Positions 30,301 through 42,300 of a stretch of 64,000 nucleotides of DNA are shown here, piece after piece. This stretch comes from Streptomyces sp. NBC_01471 (GTDB lineage: Bacteria > Actinomycetota > Actinomycetes > Streptomycetales > Streptomycetaceae). Below the pieces are notes generated by a model. The model worked only from the letters and a program-made list of their open reading frames with translations. It ran no database searches and was not told the DNA's origin. Position 1 is the stretch's first letter. Every line of letters begins with the position of its first letter. The position numbers were made by a program, and so were the translations under genes. The stretch covers positions 2,149,001 through 2,213,000 of the forward strand of contig NZ_CP109450.1 of assembly GCF_041438865.1 (NCBI RefSeq). Reading direction: 5' to 3'.

Positions 30301-33300
30301 CGGGTAGGGGCGGAGCTCGGGCGCGGCGTGCGCCGCACGCACCAGCCCGTCGAGCCGCTGCCCCAGCAGCTCCAGCGACTGGGGATCGTCCCGCGTGAAC
30401 CGCGGGTCGAGCAGCGGGCTGTTGTCACGACGGGTGCGCAGCGAAAGATAATGCGCGTCCTGGAGGTTCTCCCGCAGGATGTCCTGGGCGCCGTGGAGCG
30501 CGAGCCACCGCACGTACGACTCACGGTGTTCCCGCGCGTACGCATGGTCCGCCAGAAGATCCTCGGGCTTGTCCCGCCACGCGTTCCACGCGTACACCAG
30601 ACGGTGGGTCGGGTCGAGGGCGTACCGCGTGTGCAGAGGGAGCGTCGCGAACGCCTCCTGCTGACCGGGTCCGTAGACCGCGTCCAGCCAGGAGTGGAAC
30701 CCGGCCACGTCGACGACCGACAGGTCCTTGTCGATGTCGTCGCTGAGCCCCTCGTCCTGCGCCACCCGCATGGTCTCGTAGGCCGAGTTGAGCTTGCGGC
30801 CCCCGTTCTCGTCCTGGCTGTCCGCCGCGGCCCTGTCCTTGAGGTTGCGGGCCAGCATCGCGTCACGGGAGAGTCGCAGCTCGCGCTCGGTGGCCCCCAG
30901 CGCCCGTGCGATCCGCAACTGCCGCTCGGTGTGCACGTCCGGGCCGTGGGTGAGTGGCAGGCCACGCCGCCCGTTGAGTTCCGCGCGCTCCTCGCGCGTC
31001 CACGACCGCTCCAGCGGCGGCCGGGCCGGGATGGCGTGCTCGTTCAGCTCCGGCCTGTCCTGCCAGAGCCTGGCCAGGGTGTACGGCGAGTCGGTGTTGG
31101 CGTAGGCGGCGTCCTCGAAGGCGCGCACCAGCCGCTGGACCGTGTCGTCGGCGAGGCTCGTCCTGAGCAGCTCCTCCAGCACCTCGTGGGGCGGCTTGCC
31201 GCCCTCGGCCCGGATGCCGAAGGCACTGGCCGCGTTCTCCTTCGAACCGAGGTGCTCGCTCAGGTACGGGAAAAGGAGACTGACCAGATGCCACGCTCCT
31301 CTGGCGGCCGTCCGGGTCTTGGCCAGCAGCTCGCCCAGGGCGTCCTCGTACTTCTGGGCGAACTCCGCGAACTCGGGGTCGGTGTAGAGATCCGGATAGA
31401 GCGGCGGGTTGGCGTCGCCCGACGTGGCCGGGGCGCTTTGCGTGACCGGGACGACCGACTCGGCCTGGTCGGCCGGGGCGGCGGCCAGGTCCTGCTCAAG
31501 GCCGGTGGTCTCAAGGCCGGTGGTCTCCTGTACGGGGGTGGAGTTCCAGAGCTCCGGTGCCGGATAGTAGACGTCCTCCTGCCAACGGTCGGCGGGGAAT
31601 TCGCGCGGGTACAGCTCCGTCCTGTCGGTGTCCGGGTCGTACATCCACATGGACAGCGGGGCGCCGGTGCCGGTGTGCTCCAGGACGTGGAAGCCCCTGT
31701 CCGTGGTCGCGGACCCTCCCGCCAGCATCAGCACCTTCATGCGATGCCCGCGTCCGACCGCGGCGAGCTCCCGCGGTGCCACGCGGCTCTCCACCCCGCA
31801 CGCGTGGACCAGGAGGATGTCGGCCTTCCGCGGCAGCCTCGCGCCGTGTGAGGCCGCGAGGTCCATGCGCCACGCCAGGGCCGGGTCGTTGTGTCCGAGC
31901 AGGTGGTAGACCGTGCCCGCCGGCATCGAAACGCTCTGGCTGAAGTGTCGCCCGTCCAGGGCCCTGTACCAGAAGCGGAGACGCAAGCGCTCTTCCAGAT
32001 ACCGCGTCATCGGCTCGTGCAGCGCGCGGTCGCGCCCGTTGTGCCAGCCCTCACCGAGCCGCGTCCCGCCATCGCGCGAGACCACGTCCCGCCGGACAGT
32101 ACGGTCGTTGTCCCACGCCTTCGTGCGCGCCACTCCCGCGCCGCGCTCGTAGGTGGTCAGGAACCTCTGCCGGGCCCCGGACACCACCTCCGACGCCGCC
32201 TCACCGGTCGCGAGCTCCTGCCCCGGCAGGTACATCGCCTGGGGCAGGCCTTCGTCGAACAGGCCGGTGATGTCGCGCGCCGAAGCGCGGTCCACCCGGT
32301 ACAGGAGCGGTACGGACGCCGGAGAACCGTGCCGGTCCTGGGTCGCCCGGTGGTGCGCCAGCGCGTCCTGGGCGGTGTAGAACACCCGTTGGCTCCGCTG
32401 CTGGGCGAAGCGCCTGCCACCCATCTCACCGGCCGGCGCGACCCACATCACCGTCCTGTTCACGGGCGGGAGCAGCGCGTAGGCCCGCGCGGCGAGCTCC
32501 CGCACCACCTTGGATGCCTCGCTCTCGTCGTCCGCAGCGAACCCCCGCACCCACTGCAGGGCTTCGGCGTGCGTCGTGCCCAGCCCCGCGCTTTCTATCG
32601 CGGGAGTGAAGAAGGAGGTCGACCCGTTCAACGGCACATTGGCGTAACGCGTCGCCAGACCTGGGGGAATCAGGGCGCCGGCCTGGCTTGAACTGACGCC
32701 GGAAGTCCACGGCTTCAGCTCTTGGTCGACCCATGCGTACATGTGGTCCGCGCCGGCGCTCAGCGCGCCGGCCAGCCACTTGCCACCGAATCCGGCCAGC
32801 CGCGCGCTCCACAGGCGGTCGAACATCGACAGGGGCTGGGCCGACCGGATCTCAGCGAGGTGATCGAGCGCGCCGGCCAGCCAGCTCTTGAGCAGGGGCA
32901 CGACGAGCTGGGGCGGCAGACGCAGGGGGTCGCCCTGCTCCCGCTGCTGCAGACCGCGTGCGACATGCAGGAGCCGCGTCCCCGAGTCCAGGTTCCCGGA
33001 CGAGAGGTGGTGGCCGAGCAGCGTCAGACGGCTGCGCCATTCGCTGTCGAACGTGCGCACCGGCTCCCCGAAGTCCCGCAGTCCTGACAGGGCGTTCTTC
33101 AGGCGCGTACGGGGATCGGTGCCACGCCCCACCAGGCGGTCACGCCGCCGGTCGCTCACATGGGACGACGCCCACGCGTTCAGCAGCTGGGTGAACCTCT
33201 CGACGACCGCGTCCCCTTCGGGGTCGGTGCGCCAGACGCCGACGGCAGCCTGCTCGTACGCGTCGGCGCGCCACCGGAAGGAGGCCAGACTCTCCTTCGC

Positions 33301-36300
33301 CCTCGCCCCCGAGAACAACGAAGGCTGCCGGACCTTGAGGAGGGCGTCGTACGCCGCGGCGCGCGTCGCCTGCGCGCTCAGCGGAGCCGGGGCGCTCTCC
33401 TGGCCGTGCTCGTCGTAGGCGGGGAGGGGCGCGCTCTCGGGCGCCGCCTCGATGAGCTCCCCGAAGGGGGGTGCTGCCTCGTCGTACTGCGGGCGCTCCG
33501 ACGTGGGGGGCGTCGGCGCGGTCGGCTCGCCGTCCGCCGGGTCCGTCACGTAGGTCGGTACGAAGTCCTCGGCTTCGACGGCGCGGGGCTGACTCACCAC
33601 GAACGCCGAGACCTGCCGGGCGCCCTGGTCGAGGGACGTAAGAGTGCCGGCCTCCCAGTTATCAGCCGCTCCGGCCTCCGCCTGCCACGCTCCCTCTTCG
33701 CCCCGCATGAAGTGGTCGAGCGACCACGGGTTGTCCGCGTTCACATACCGCTCGTGGGGGTACTCGTCCTCGCCACGCTCGACCCACGTCTGCGACCCGG
33801 GCGCCGGGGTCTCCTCCACCGGCCAGGCGGGGCTGTAGGTGCGCCAGTAGGTCGGCTGTCCGTCCTCGTCCTCCAGCAGGTCGTGCCGGACCGCGAACTC
33901 ACCGCGGGGGACCGGGGCGTGCCGCTGCTGGGACACGTGGATGGTCGTGAGCGTCTCGTCGGCGACGGCCTGGAATCCGAGGTCGTCGCCACAGTCCAGG
34001 AAGACGATCTCCTTGGGACGCACATCCGCCGGCTTCGACGCCCAGGTCCTGGCAAGGGCGCGCCTGTTGCCCAGCCGGCCACCGTGCCCTCCGACGAAGA
34101 GCGTCTCGTCCGCGTTCTCCCACGGCACCTGGGAGTCCGCGCTGTAGAAGCGCTTCCTCCCGTCCACCACCGCTGTCTTCCACTGCCGGCCCCCCCGCGA
34201 ACTGGGCAGGAACTCGTAGGGCTTCTCACGCACCCTCCAGTCGCGCTCGTTGTAGAACGCCACCAGGAACGGACGGCCGTTGTCATGGCGCCGGATGTGC
34301 GCGCGGGTCGCGTCGCTGAGCGCCGCCCAGCCGTGCTCCGCCCGGCTGCCCTGTTGCCCCAACGTCACCGTGTAGCCGCTCCGGGTCTGCTCGACCTCGG
34401 TTATCAGGAAACGGGCTTCCCGCCCGGCCCGCAGTCCGATCCCCAGCCTGCGGCCGTCCCGGATCGCCGGTCCTGGCGCGTGGCGAAGGGTGGTCAACAC
34501 GTGATCCGCACGGCCCAGCGGGTGGGCCGCCGCCGCCTCCAGCGAGTCGTACACCGCGGGGAAGCCCTCATAGGTCCACGTGCTTCCGGCGTACCAGCGC
34601 CGGATCTCACGCGGCGAGAAACGCTCCACACTGAACGTGGGCCTCTCGAAGACAGGAAGGCGATTCAGCGCCTCCGCGGCCAGTTCCAGCCGCAGATCAT
34701 CCAGCGCATCGTCCTCATCCAGCTCGTCCCCCAGCACCTCGGCACTGGTCAACGCCGCCAGGTGCGCGGGCGACAGCCCGTACTCAGCGGCAGCCGCCAC
34801 CACCTCCTCGTCGAAGCGGGGCGTCTCCATACCCAGCAACCGCAGATGCGGCGGCACGATGTCAAGACCCACCTCCGAGACGAAGCGCCCGAGATCGACA
34901 CCGGGCAACAATGACGGAGCCCACTCGTACAGCTCGCCCGCGTGCCCGGCCGGCACGCCCTTGTCGGCCGAAAGTCCCGCGCCGAGGCCGGTCACCGGCC
35001 CGAACCCGGCCCACCCCGAGAAACGCGCCACCTGCAACAGCGTGGGCCGGTGCGGCGCACTGCCCATCAGGCCCATCATCGCCACCCGGAACGCGTCCCA
35101 CTGCTCCGCGGTCGGATCGAGCTCCTCGAAGACCCTGAACACCAGGTTCCACAGGAACTCGCTGCTTCCGAGCCGGAACCCCCGCTGGCGCAACGACTGG
35201 CCCACCTGAGCGGTGAGCCGGCCCGGCACGGACCACACCATGTCCATCAGCGTCCGGCCATGGCGCGCGACAGCGGCGGGGAACGCCTCGAAGGGGTCGG
35301 CCGTGACCAGCTCACGCTCCTCGGCCCCGAAGAGCTCCCGCGTCGTCATGCCGCCGGCCAGGCTGACGTTCATACGCTCCAGGAGCGCCTCGTTCGCCCA
35401 GAGCATCGTCTCGCGAGCCGCGGGAACCGTCCGTGCCGCCCGAGCCAGAGCGCCCTCGAACGCCCCCGCCAACTCCTCGTACCGATCGTCGGCGTACACC
35501 GCCAGGAGCCTGGGCTCCCGCTCCTCGAACACGAATACCGCGGGGTCGTCGATCCTTTCCGACAGTCGCGTCGCACGCTGAAGGTCGGCACGCCGCCTCG
35601 CGTACATCTCCGTGAGCTCGGCCTCGGCGAGACGCGCCCGCTCCGCGTTCCAGTTGTCGCGCACGGCCTCACGCGTCATCTCCCGCTGCGCCCGGCGGAA
35701 CCTCCGGCGCAACTCCACGTCGGCGTCCGGCCGCAGAGCGACCGCACCCTCATGGGTCGCCAAGGACTCCAGCCACTGCGCCTGACGCCCCGCCAAGGCG
35801 GATTCAAGCGACCAGGGCGACGAGGCGCCACCGTCGTTCAGATACCGCTCGTCGGGATACTCGTCCTCGCGACGCGGGACCCAGTCCCGCGCTCCCGCGG
35901 GTGGGGACACCCGCACGGGCTCGCCGGGGCGGTAGGTGTGCCAGGAGGTCGGCTGCCCGTCCTCGTCCTCCAGCAGGTCATGCCGGACGCCGGCCCCGTC
36001 GGGGACTGTCGCCTCGCCGCCCTGCATGGCGTGGATCACCAGGTTTTCCCGGTTGGCGACTTCCTGGAAGCCCGGGTCGGGAGCGCATTCGAAGAGGGCG
36101 ACCTCCCTGACGCCGTGCTCTGCCACGAGCCGGGCCATGTTCCGCACCAGGGCGCGCCTGTTGCCCAGCCGGCTGCCGTGGCCGCTGATCGAGAGCACGT
36201 CGTCCGGGTGGTCCGGCGTGACGGTGAAGTCGAAGCTGGAGAAGTGGGTCGTGCCGTTCTCCGTCCGCCTCCTCCACTGCCGGACGTTCCACTGCGAGGG

Positions 36301-39300
36301 CCGGGAATCGAGAAGCGACCTGCGCAGCTCGTAGTCCTCCGCCGAGTACATCGCCACGTGGTAGGGACGTCCCCGGCCGTCGTTCAGGACATACGTCCCG
36401 GTCCAGCCGCTGGGTACGCCCCAGCCCCTTATCGCCAGGTCTCCTGGCTGCTTCAGCGTCACCATCACGGGGGCGCCGGGCTCACCGCCCTCGCGGACGT
36501 CGGTGAGGTAGAAGGTCGTATCGGGCTGGGTGCGCAGCCCGATACCCAGGCCGCGCCCGTCCCGGACGCCGGGCCCCTGCGGGATACGGACAAGCACGGT
36601 CCTGCCGCCCGCCGGGCCCGTGACGTTGTCCAGCGCCTCCCGCTGGGAGCCGTACACGTCAAGGAAGCCGTCCTCCTGCCACTCCTGACTTGCCGCCAGG
36701 CGGAAGACCTGGCGCGGCGACAGACGCACCGCGCGCCACACGGGCTTGTCATGGACCGGCAGGCGGTCCACCGCGTCGATGGCCAGCTCGTACCGGAGCT
36801 GGTCGACGGGGTCTTCCTCGTCCAGCTCGCCCGCCAGCATGTCGGGGCTGGTCAGCGCCGCCACCTGCGACGTCGACAGCTCACTGCTGGCGGCCGTCCA
36901 CTCGGCCTCCTCGTCCAGTCGCGGCGTCCGCATGCCCAACAGCCGCAGGTGCGGCGGGACTCCGTCAAGCCCCGACTCCGAGATCACGCCTGTGAGACCG
37001 GCCTCGTCCAACTGCCTCAGCGCCCACTGGTACAGGTCGGCCGCCTCGCCCGTCGGCACACCCCGGTCGGACGGTACGTCCGCGCCGAGCCGCGTCACGG
37101 GGTCGTAGCCGACCCATCCCGAATACCGCATGAGCTGGAAGAAGGTGGGCCTGTCCGCCCCAGGACCCATCAGGGTCATCATCGCCGTACGGAAGTCGGC
37201 CCACTGCCGTGCCGTCGGGTCGAGGTCCTCGAAGACCCGGAAGACGGTGTTCCAGAGGACGTCGTCGCCTCCGGGCAGGAAGCCCCGGTCCCGGAGCGTC
37301 CGGCCCACCTGGCCATGAGTGCCCAGCGTCTCCCAGAACCTCCCCGGCACACGCGCCGCAGCCTCCCTCTCCCCGCCCTCGGCCGAGTCCAGCCGCATGA
37401 GGCCGGCGTGTCCGGCGCCGAGCAGCAGGACGGGCGCGAGACGCGACACGGCGATGGGGAACTCGTCGAAGACGGACTGCGGACCGAACCCGTTCGCGTC
37501 GTGTCCGAAGAGCTGCTCCGCTGTCAGGTCACGTCCGAGCTGGGCCCCCGCCCAGTCCAACAACGCCTCCCTCGCCCAGGACATCACCTCGTGGGCCGCG
37601 GGAACGGCACGCGCCGCCCGTGCCAGAGCTCCCTCGAAGGAGCGCGCCAACTCCTCGTACTGCTCGTCGGCGTACACCGGCCCCAGGGTGAGTTCCGCCA
37701 GCTCGGGCAGCACCCTCTCACCGCGCAGCTCGGCCAGCCGCCCCGCACGCTCGGCCTCCGCCCGCTGCTGCTCCAGCCGTTCCGCACGCTCGTCCTCGGC
37801 GTGACGCGACCGTTCCTGATACCACTCCTCCCGTACCCGCGCACGAGGGTCGAGGATCCGGCGCAGCGCGTCGTCGGCGTCCGGCCGCAGCGCGGTCAGG
37901 AAAGCGGGAGGATCTCCCGGCCGCCCCTCTTCCTGCTCCTCCCGCGTGAACGCCAGCGCCCACCTGGACCGCTCCTCCGAGGTCCACAACGGGTCCGGAA
38001 CACTGTCGTTGAGTTCCCGCGCGGCCGGAAGAGGCCCGGTCCACGCCTCCCAGCGGCCCTCGTCACCGTGCTCGTCGCCGGTGAGCAGCTCGCGGCGGCC
38101 GTCAGGGCGGAAGGCCTCCACGCTCGTCGGCCTGCCCCGCTCGTCCGGCATCAGCACATGCGCGTACCCGCCGGGCTTCTGGGCGTCGCTCACGAAGCCC
38201 GCCTTGCCCGTGTAGCGGAAGAACGACAGCTCGTTCGCCGCGGAGAGCCGCGCCATCCTGTCCCCGTCGACGGAGACCGCGTCACCGCACGCCTCCAGCA
38301 CCACGGCGGAGAACCCGCCCTCGCGCGCCTCCACGGCACCGGCCTCGGCCACCGCCTCGTGGCTACCGATCAGGTCACCGAGACCACCGGTGAAGTACGC
38401 GGTCCCCCGGCCCCACGGCGTCTCGGAGCGCGCGGCGAACCAGTGCCGGCCACCCCCCGGCTTCTCCTCCCACCTGAGCCTCAAGAGGTCGGAGCTCTCC
38501 CCCAAGTGCCGGTAGTTCGGCTCGCGGACCGCCCTGTCGTCGTCCCCTGAGAAGAACCGGCCGTGGCGGCGGCCGTCCGTCCCGTAGGACTCCCACCCGC
38601 GCACCCGGTCCTGGGCCCAGTCGCCGGGGCTCTCCTCCAGCTGCGGCGCGGCGTGCGTGAGCGTCACCACGGGCACCCGCGACCCGTCGATCACGACAGG
38701 GCCGACCCCGGTGACCCGGAGGTCGGTGTCCCCGCCGAAGCGCAGTCCGAGGCGCGGATCCAGGGGCCTGAGGTCCCTGGCCAAGAGACCCGGGGCGCGC
38801 GCGAGGAACCACTCGTCCTGGGACCCGGTGCGCCGCAGCGCGTCCAGAGCGTCCTCCCGCGAACTCCACGCCTGCGGAAATCCGGTGAACCGCACGTGCT
38901 GACCCGCTCCGAACCCGGACGCCTCGATCGGCAGCCACACCTCTTCGCTGAAGGGGTCGACGAGCCTCAGCGCCTCGGTGGTCACCGCGCGGCGCACCTC
39001 GGACGCCACATCGGCCGGGCCCCTTCGGTCTTCGCCGTCCAGCATGGCGACGGGGTTTCCGATCTCGCGCAGCGCGTGCACGAGGTGAACCGGCTCATCC
39101 AGCGAGTCCAGGTACAACCTGGCGAACGCACTGTCAGCCGCGTCCATCTCCCACGGGCCACTCACCTGATCCCGGTAGAAGGTGTGGTGGGGCCGTTCCG
39201 CCCCCAGATCGAACGTGCTCTCCGCCCAGTCGTACAGATTCGCCGGGCTGCCCGTCGCCGCACGCCTCAGGTCACTGTCGCCCATCCCGTACCGGGCCGC

Positions 39301-42300
39301 GTACAGCACGGCCTGCTTGAGGCTCGACTGTCCCGGCTCGTAGCCCAGCACGTCCGGCAGCACGGCGCGAAGGAAGCCCTCGTGCTCATCGGTGGGGAGG
39401 GAGAGCTTGCTGTAGGTGTGGAAGAGACGGGTCGCGCGCAGCTCGCCCGGTGCGGATGGCGCGGGCTCGTCGTTGAGGAAGAACCCCTGTTCCTCCAATG
39501 ACACCGCGTCCTGCGGCGAGATCGCCGTCGAGGTGAACGGGAAGAGCTGGTCGATCCGGTCGAAGTTGTTGTCCACGGCAGCCGCGAAGCGGCCTGTCCT
39601 GGGCTCGCCCGTCAGGCCCCAGAACTCCGACGCCGACAGCTCACGCCCGGCGTTCTCCTCCAGGAGCTTCCGCAGGGCGTCCACCGCGTTCCGCTCCGCT
39701 GCCTGAGCCATCACCTCCGGATCGGAGGTGTCCGACTCCGCGTCCTCCTCCGAGTCCGAGTCCCTGCCCGCGTCCGCGTCCGCGGCGAGCGCTTCGGCGT
39801 CGCGGAGGTCCTCAAGCGCGAGCGACAGTCGCATCTCATAGTCCTGGCCGGCCATGGCCAGGGCCCGCCGCGCGGCCCTTCCCTCATCCGGCGCTTCCCA
39901 GCCCGCCACGGAGCCGGTCTCCGAGTCGGTCTCCGAGTCGGTCCCGGCCTCGGCTGCCATCACGGCTTCGTTCAGGGCGGCCTCGAACACCTCGTCGCTG
40001 ATGTGGGTGGCCTGCTTCCACGCCTCTTCCCGGGCCTGGAGCGTCGCGGTGGAGTCGTTGAAGAACTCCCGCGGCAGCAGCCGGTCGACGTCAGACTCCC
40101 AGCCCGACGCACCGGGGACGACGTACTCAAGCCGCCCGTCGGGACGGTAGACCTCCACAGCTCCTGGCTTCTGGGGGTCCTTGGCTTCGGGCCTGACGTG
40201 GTGGACGTATCCGCTCCCGTAGCGGGTGTCCTCGCCGAAAGCCTCGCGCGTGGGGAAGCGGACGATCGTGATACCGCTCTTCTCCGCCTCGCGCCGCAGC
40301 TTCGTCCGGTCCACCTTGACGCCCTGGCCGCACGCCGTGAGCACCACACTGGCGCCCTCGAAGCCGGCCACCTCCCGCGCGCCGGCCGAGACCAGCGAGA
40401 CGTGGTCACCCAGCTCGGCACCGAGGCCACCGGTGAAGAACGCCGCCCCCGGGTCGAACGGTGCCCGTCCGCGGTTGCTCACCCAGCGCGAACCTCCGTC
40501 AGCGCCCTCCTGCTTCTTCCACCAGACGATCTCCTCACCTTCCGGCAGGTGTCGGTACGGCTCCTCGCGGAGCTTCCACTGCGGCTCCGTGAAGAAGAAC
40601 GTGCCGTGGTGCACCCCGGACGTGCCGGTGGACGCGCGCATGCGCGGCGCGGCCGAAGGCCAGTTCACGCGGGAGGCGGTGAGGGCGGAGTCGTCCCAGG
40701 TGGCCACGGGGAAGGCGCGTGAGTGGCTCGCGGGCAGGACCGGCTCCACCCGGGCCAGGGGGCGCACACCGGTGATGGTGAAGTGGACGCCGGAGGGGTA
40801 CCGCAGACCGAGGCCGGGCACCACGGCGCCGGCGTCGCGGGCCTGGGAGGACGGCAGCACGACGCCTTCCCACTGGCCAGGACCCTCCGAGCGGCGCCTG
40901 TTGGCCCATGCCTCGTCCGTCGAGTCCCACACCCGCAGCAGCGGCGGGGTGGACACGGACTGTCCGGCGGCGACCTCGGACGGGCGGTCGGGCGAGCCCG
41001 GCACCCAGCGCATGAACCTGGTCCTCCGGTTCACCGGGGGGAGACGGAGCAGCGCCTTGTCCGCCATCCAATCGCGCAGGTCGTCGACGGCGTTGAGGAC
41101 CTCGGCCCCTTCCAGCTCGTCCACATGGCGCAGGGCATCGACGTGGGCGGGCGTCAGGCCGTGCCGCGCCGCCGTCCTCAGCGTGGCGGCGTCGGGCTTC
41201 GCTGCGCCGGTCACGCGAGCGTAGAGACCGATGTGAGGCGGTACGAGGCGGGTGTCACCGCCGGGGGTGAGCCGGCGGGCGACCCACTCGTCCAGGTCGG
41301 CGCCCTCACCGTCGAGGACAGCGGCGAGCTCGGCGCGATCCTGCTCGCCGCCGAGTCCGGCCCACTCCCAGGCGCGGAGCACGTCGTACAGCGTCTCGCC
41401 CCTGACCCCACTCCACGCGACAGCGGCCTGGAGGAAGGCGGTCTCCTCCTCTGCCGGCAGGCCGAGTTTCCGGTAGGCCCGGAATGTCCACTCCAGCTCG
41501 TCCGGCGGGAAGTCGTTCACGTCATGGCCGCGGCGGCTGTCCATCTCCCTGAGCCAGTCACTGCTCCTGGCCTCCCTCTCTTGGGGAATGTGCCCCCAAA
41601 GGTCCCTCAGGGCCTTCTGCCGGGCGTGGGTGGCGCGGAAGAAGGAGCCCATCAGCTCCCGCGGGCCCCACTCGCCCTCATCGATCAGCCGCTCGAACTC
41701 CTGCGGCGTCGGGCGCCTGACGCCCTCCACCTTGTCGTGGAACGCGCGCGCGGCGTCCCGCGGGCCCACACTGCGGGCGAGGGTCGTGTAGAGGCTGCGG
41801 ACAGCGTGACGGGCTGCCCGGTCCACCGCGGGGACCTCGGCCAGGGCGTCCCGGAGCGCGGTGACGTACTCCTCGCGCGCGGCCTCCCAGCCGTGGTCGT
41901 AGAGAACGTCGGTACGGGTCGGCTTCTTGGTCAGTTCGACGTCTTCGGGTGCCTCCGTGCGGCGGGTGGGGTTCTGGACGACGGGCGGGGCGGCGTGGGG
42001 GGCGGGCTCCCAGGCCGGCCACCCCTGCGGCGGGGCGGGGCGCGTGGCCTCCGGCGCCGGCTGCCCGTCCTGCGGGGCGCGTGGTGCGACGTCGCCCGTC
42101 GCGTCCCCGTAGGAGATGGCCTCCAGCGCGCCGGACAGCTCCTCCCAGTTGCTCGTCCCGGCCGGGCCCGGCGGGTAGATCTCGTCCGCCACGGCCTCGC
42201 GGGCCTCGTCGTCGTCGCCCAGCACCTCGTCGAGCAGCCTGTCGAGCTCGGGGTAGGTGGTCAGCGTTCCGCGCCGAGGGCTGACACCCAGCTCGCGCAG

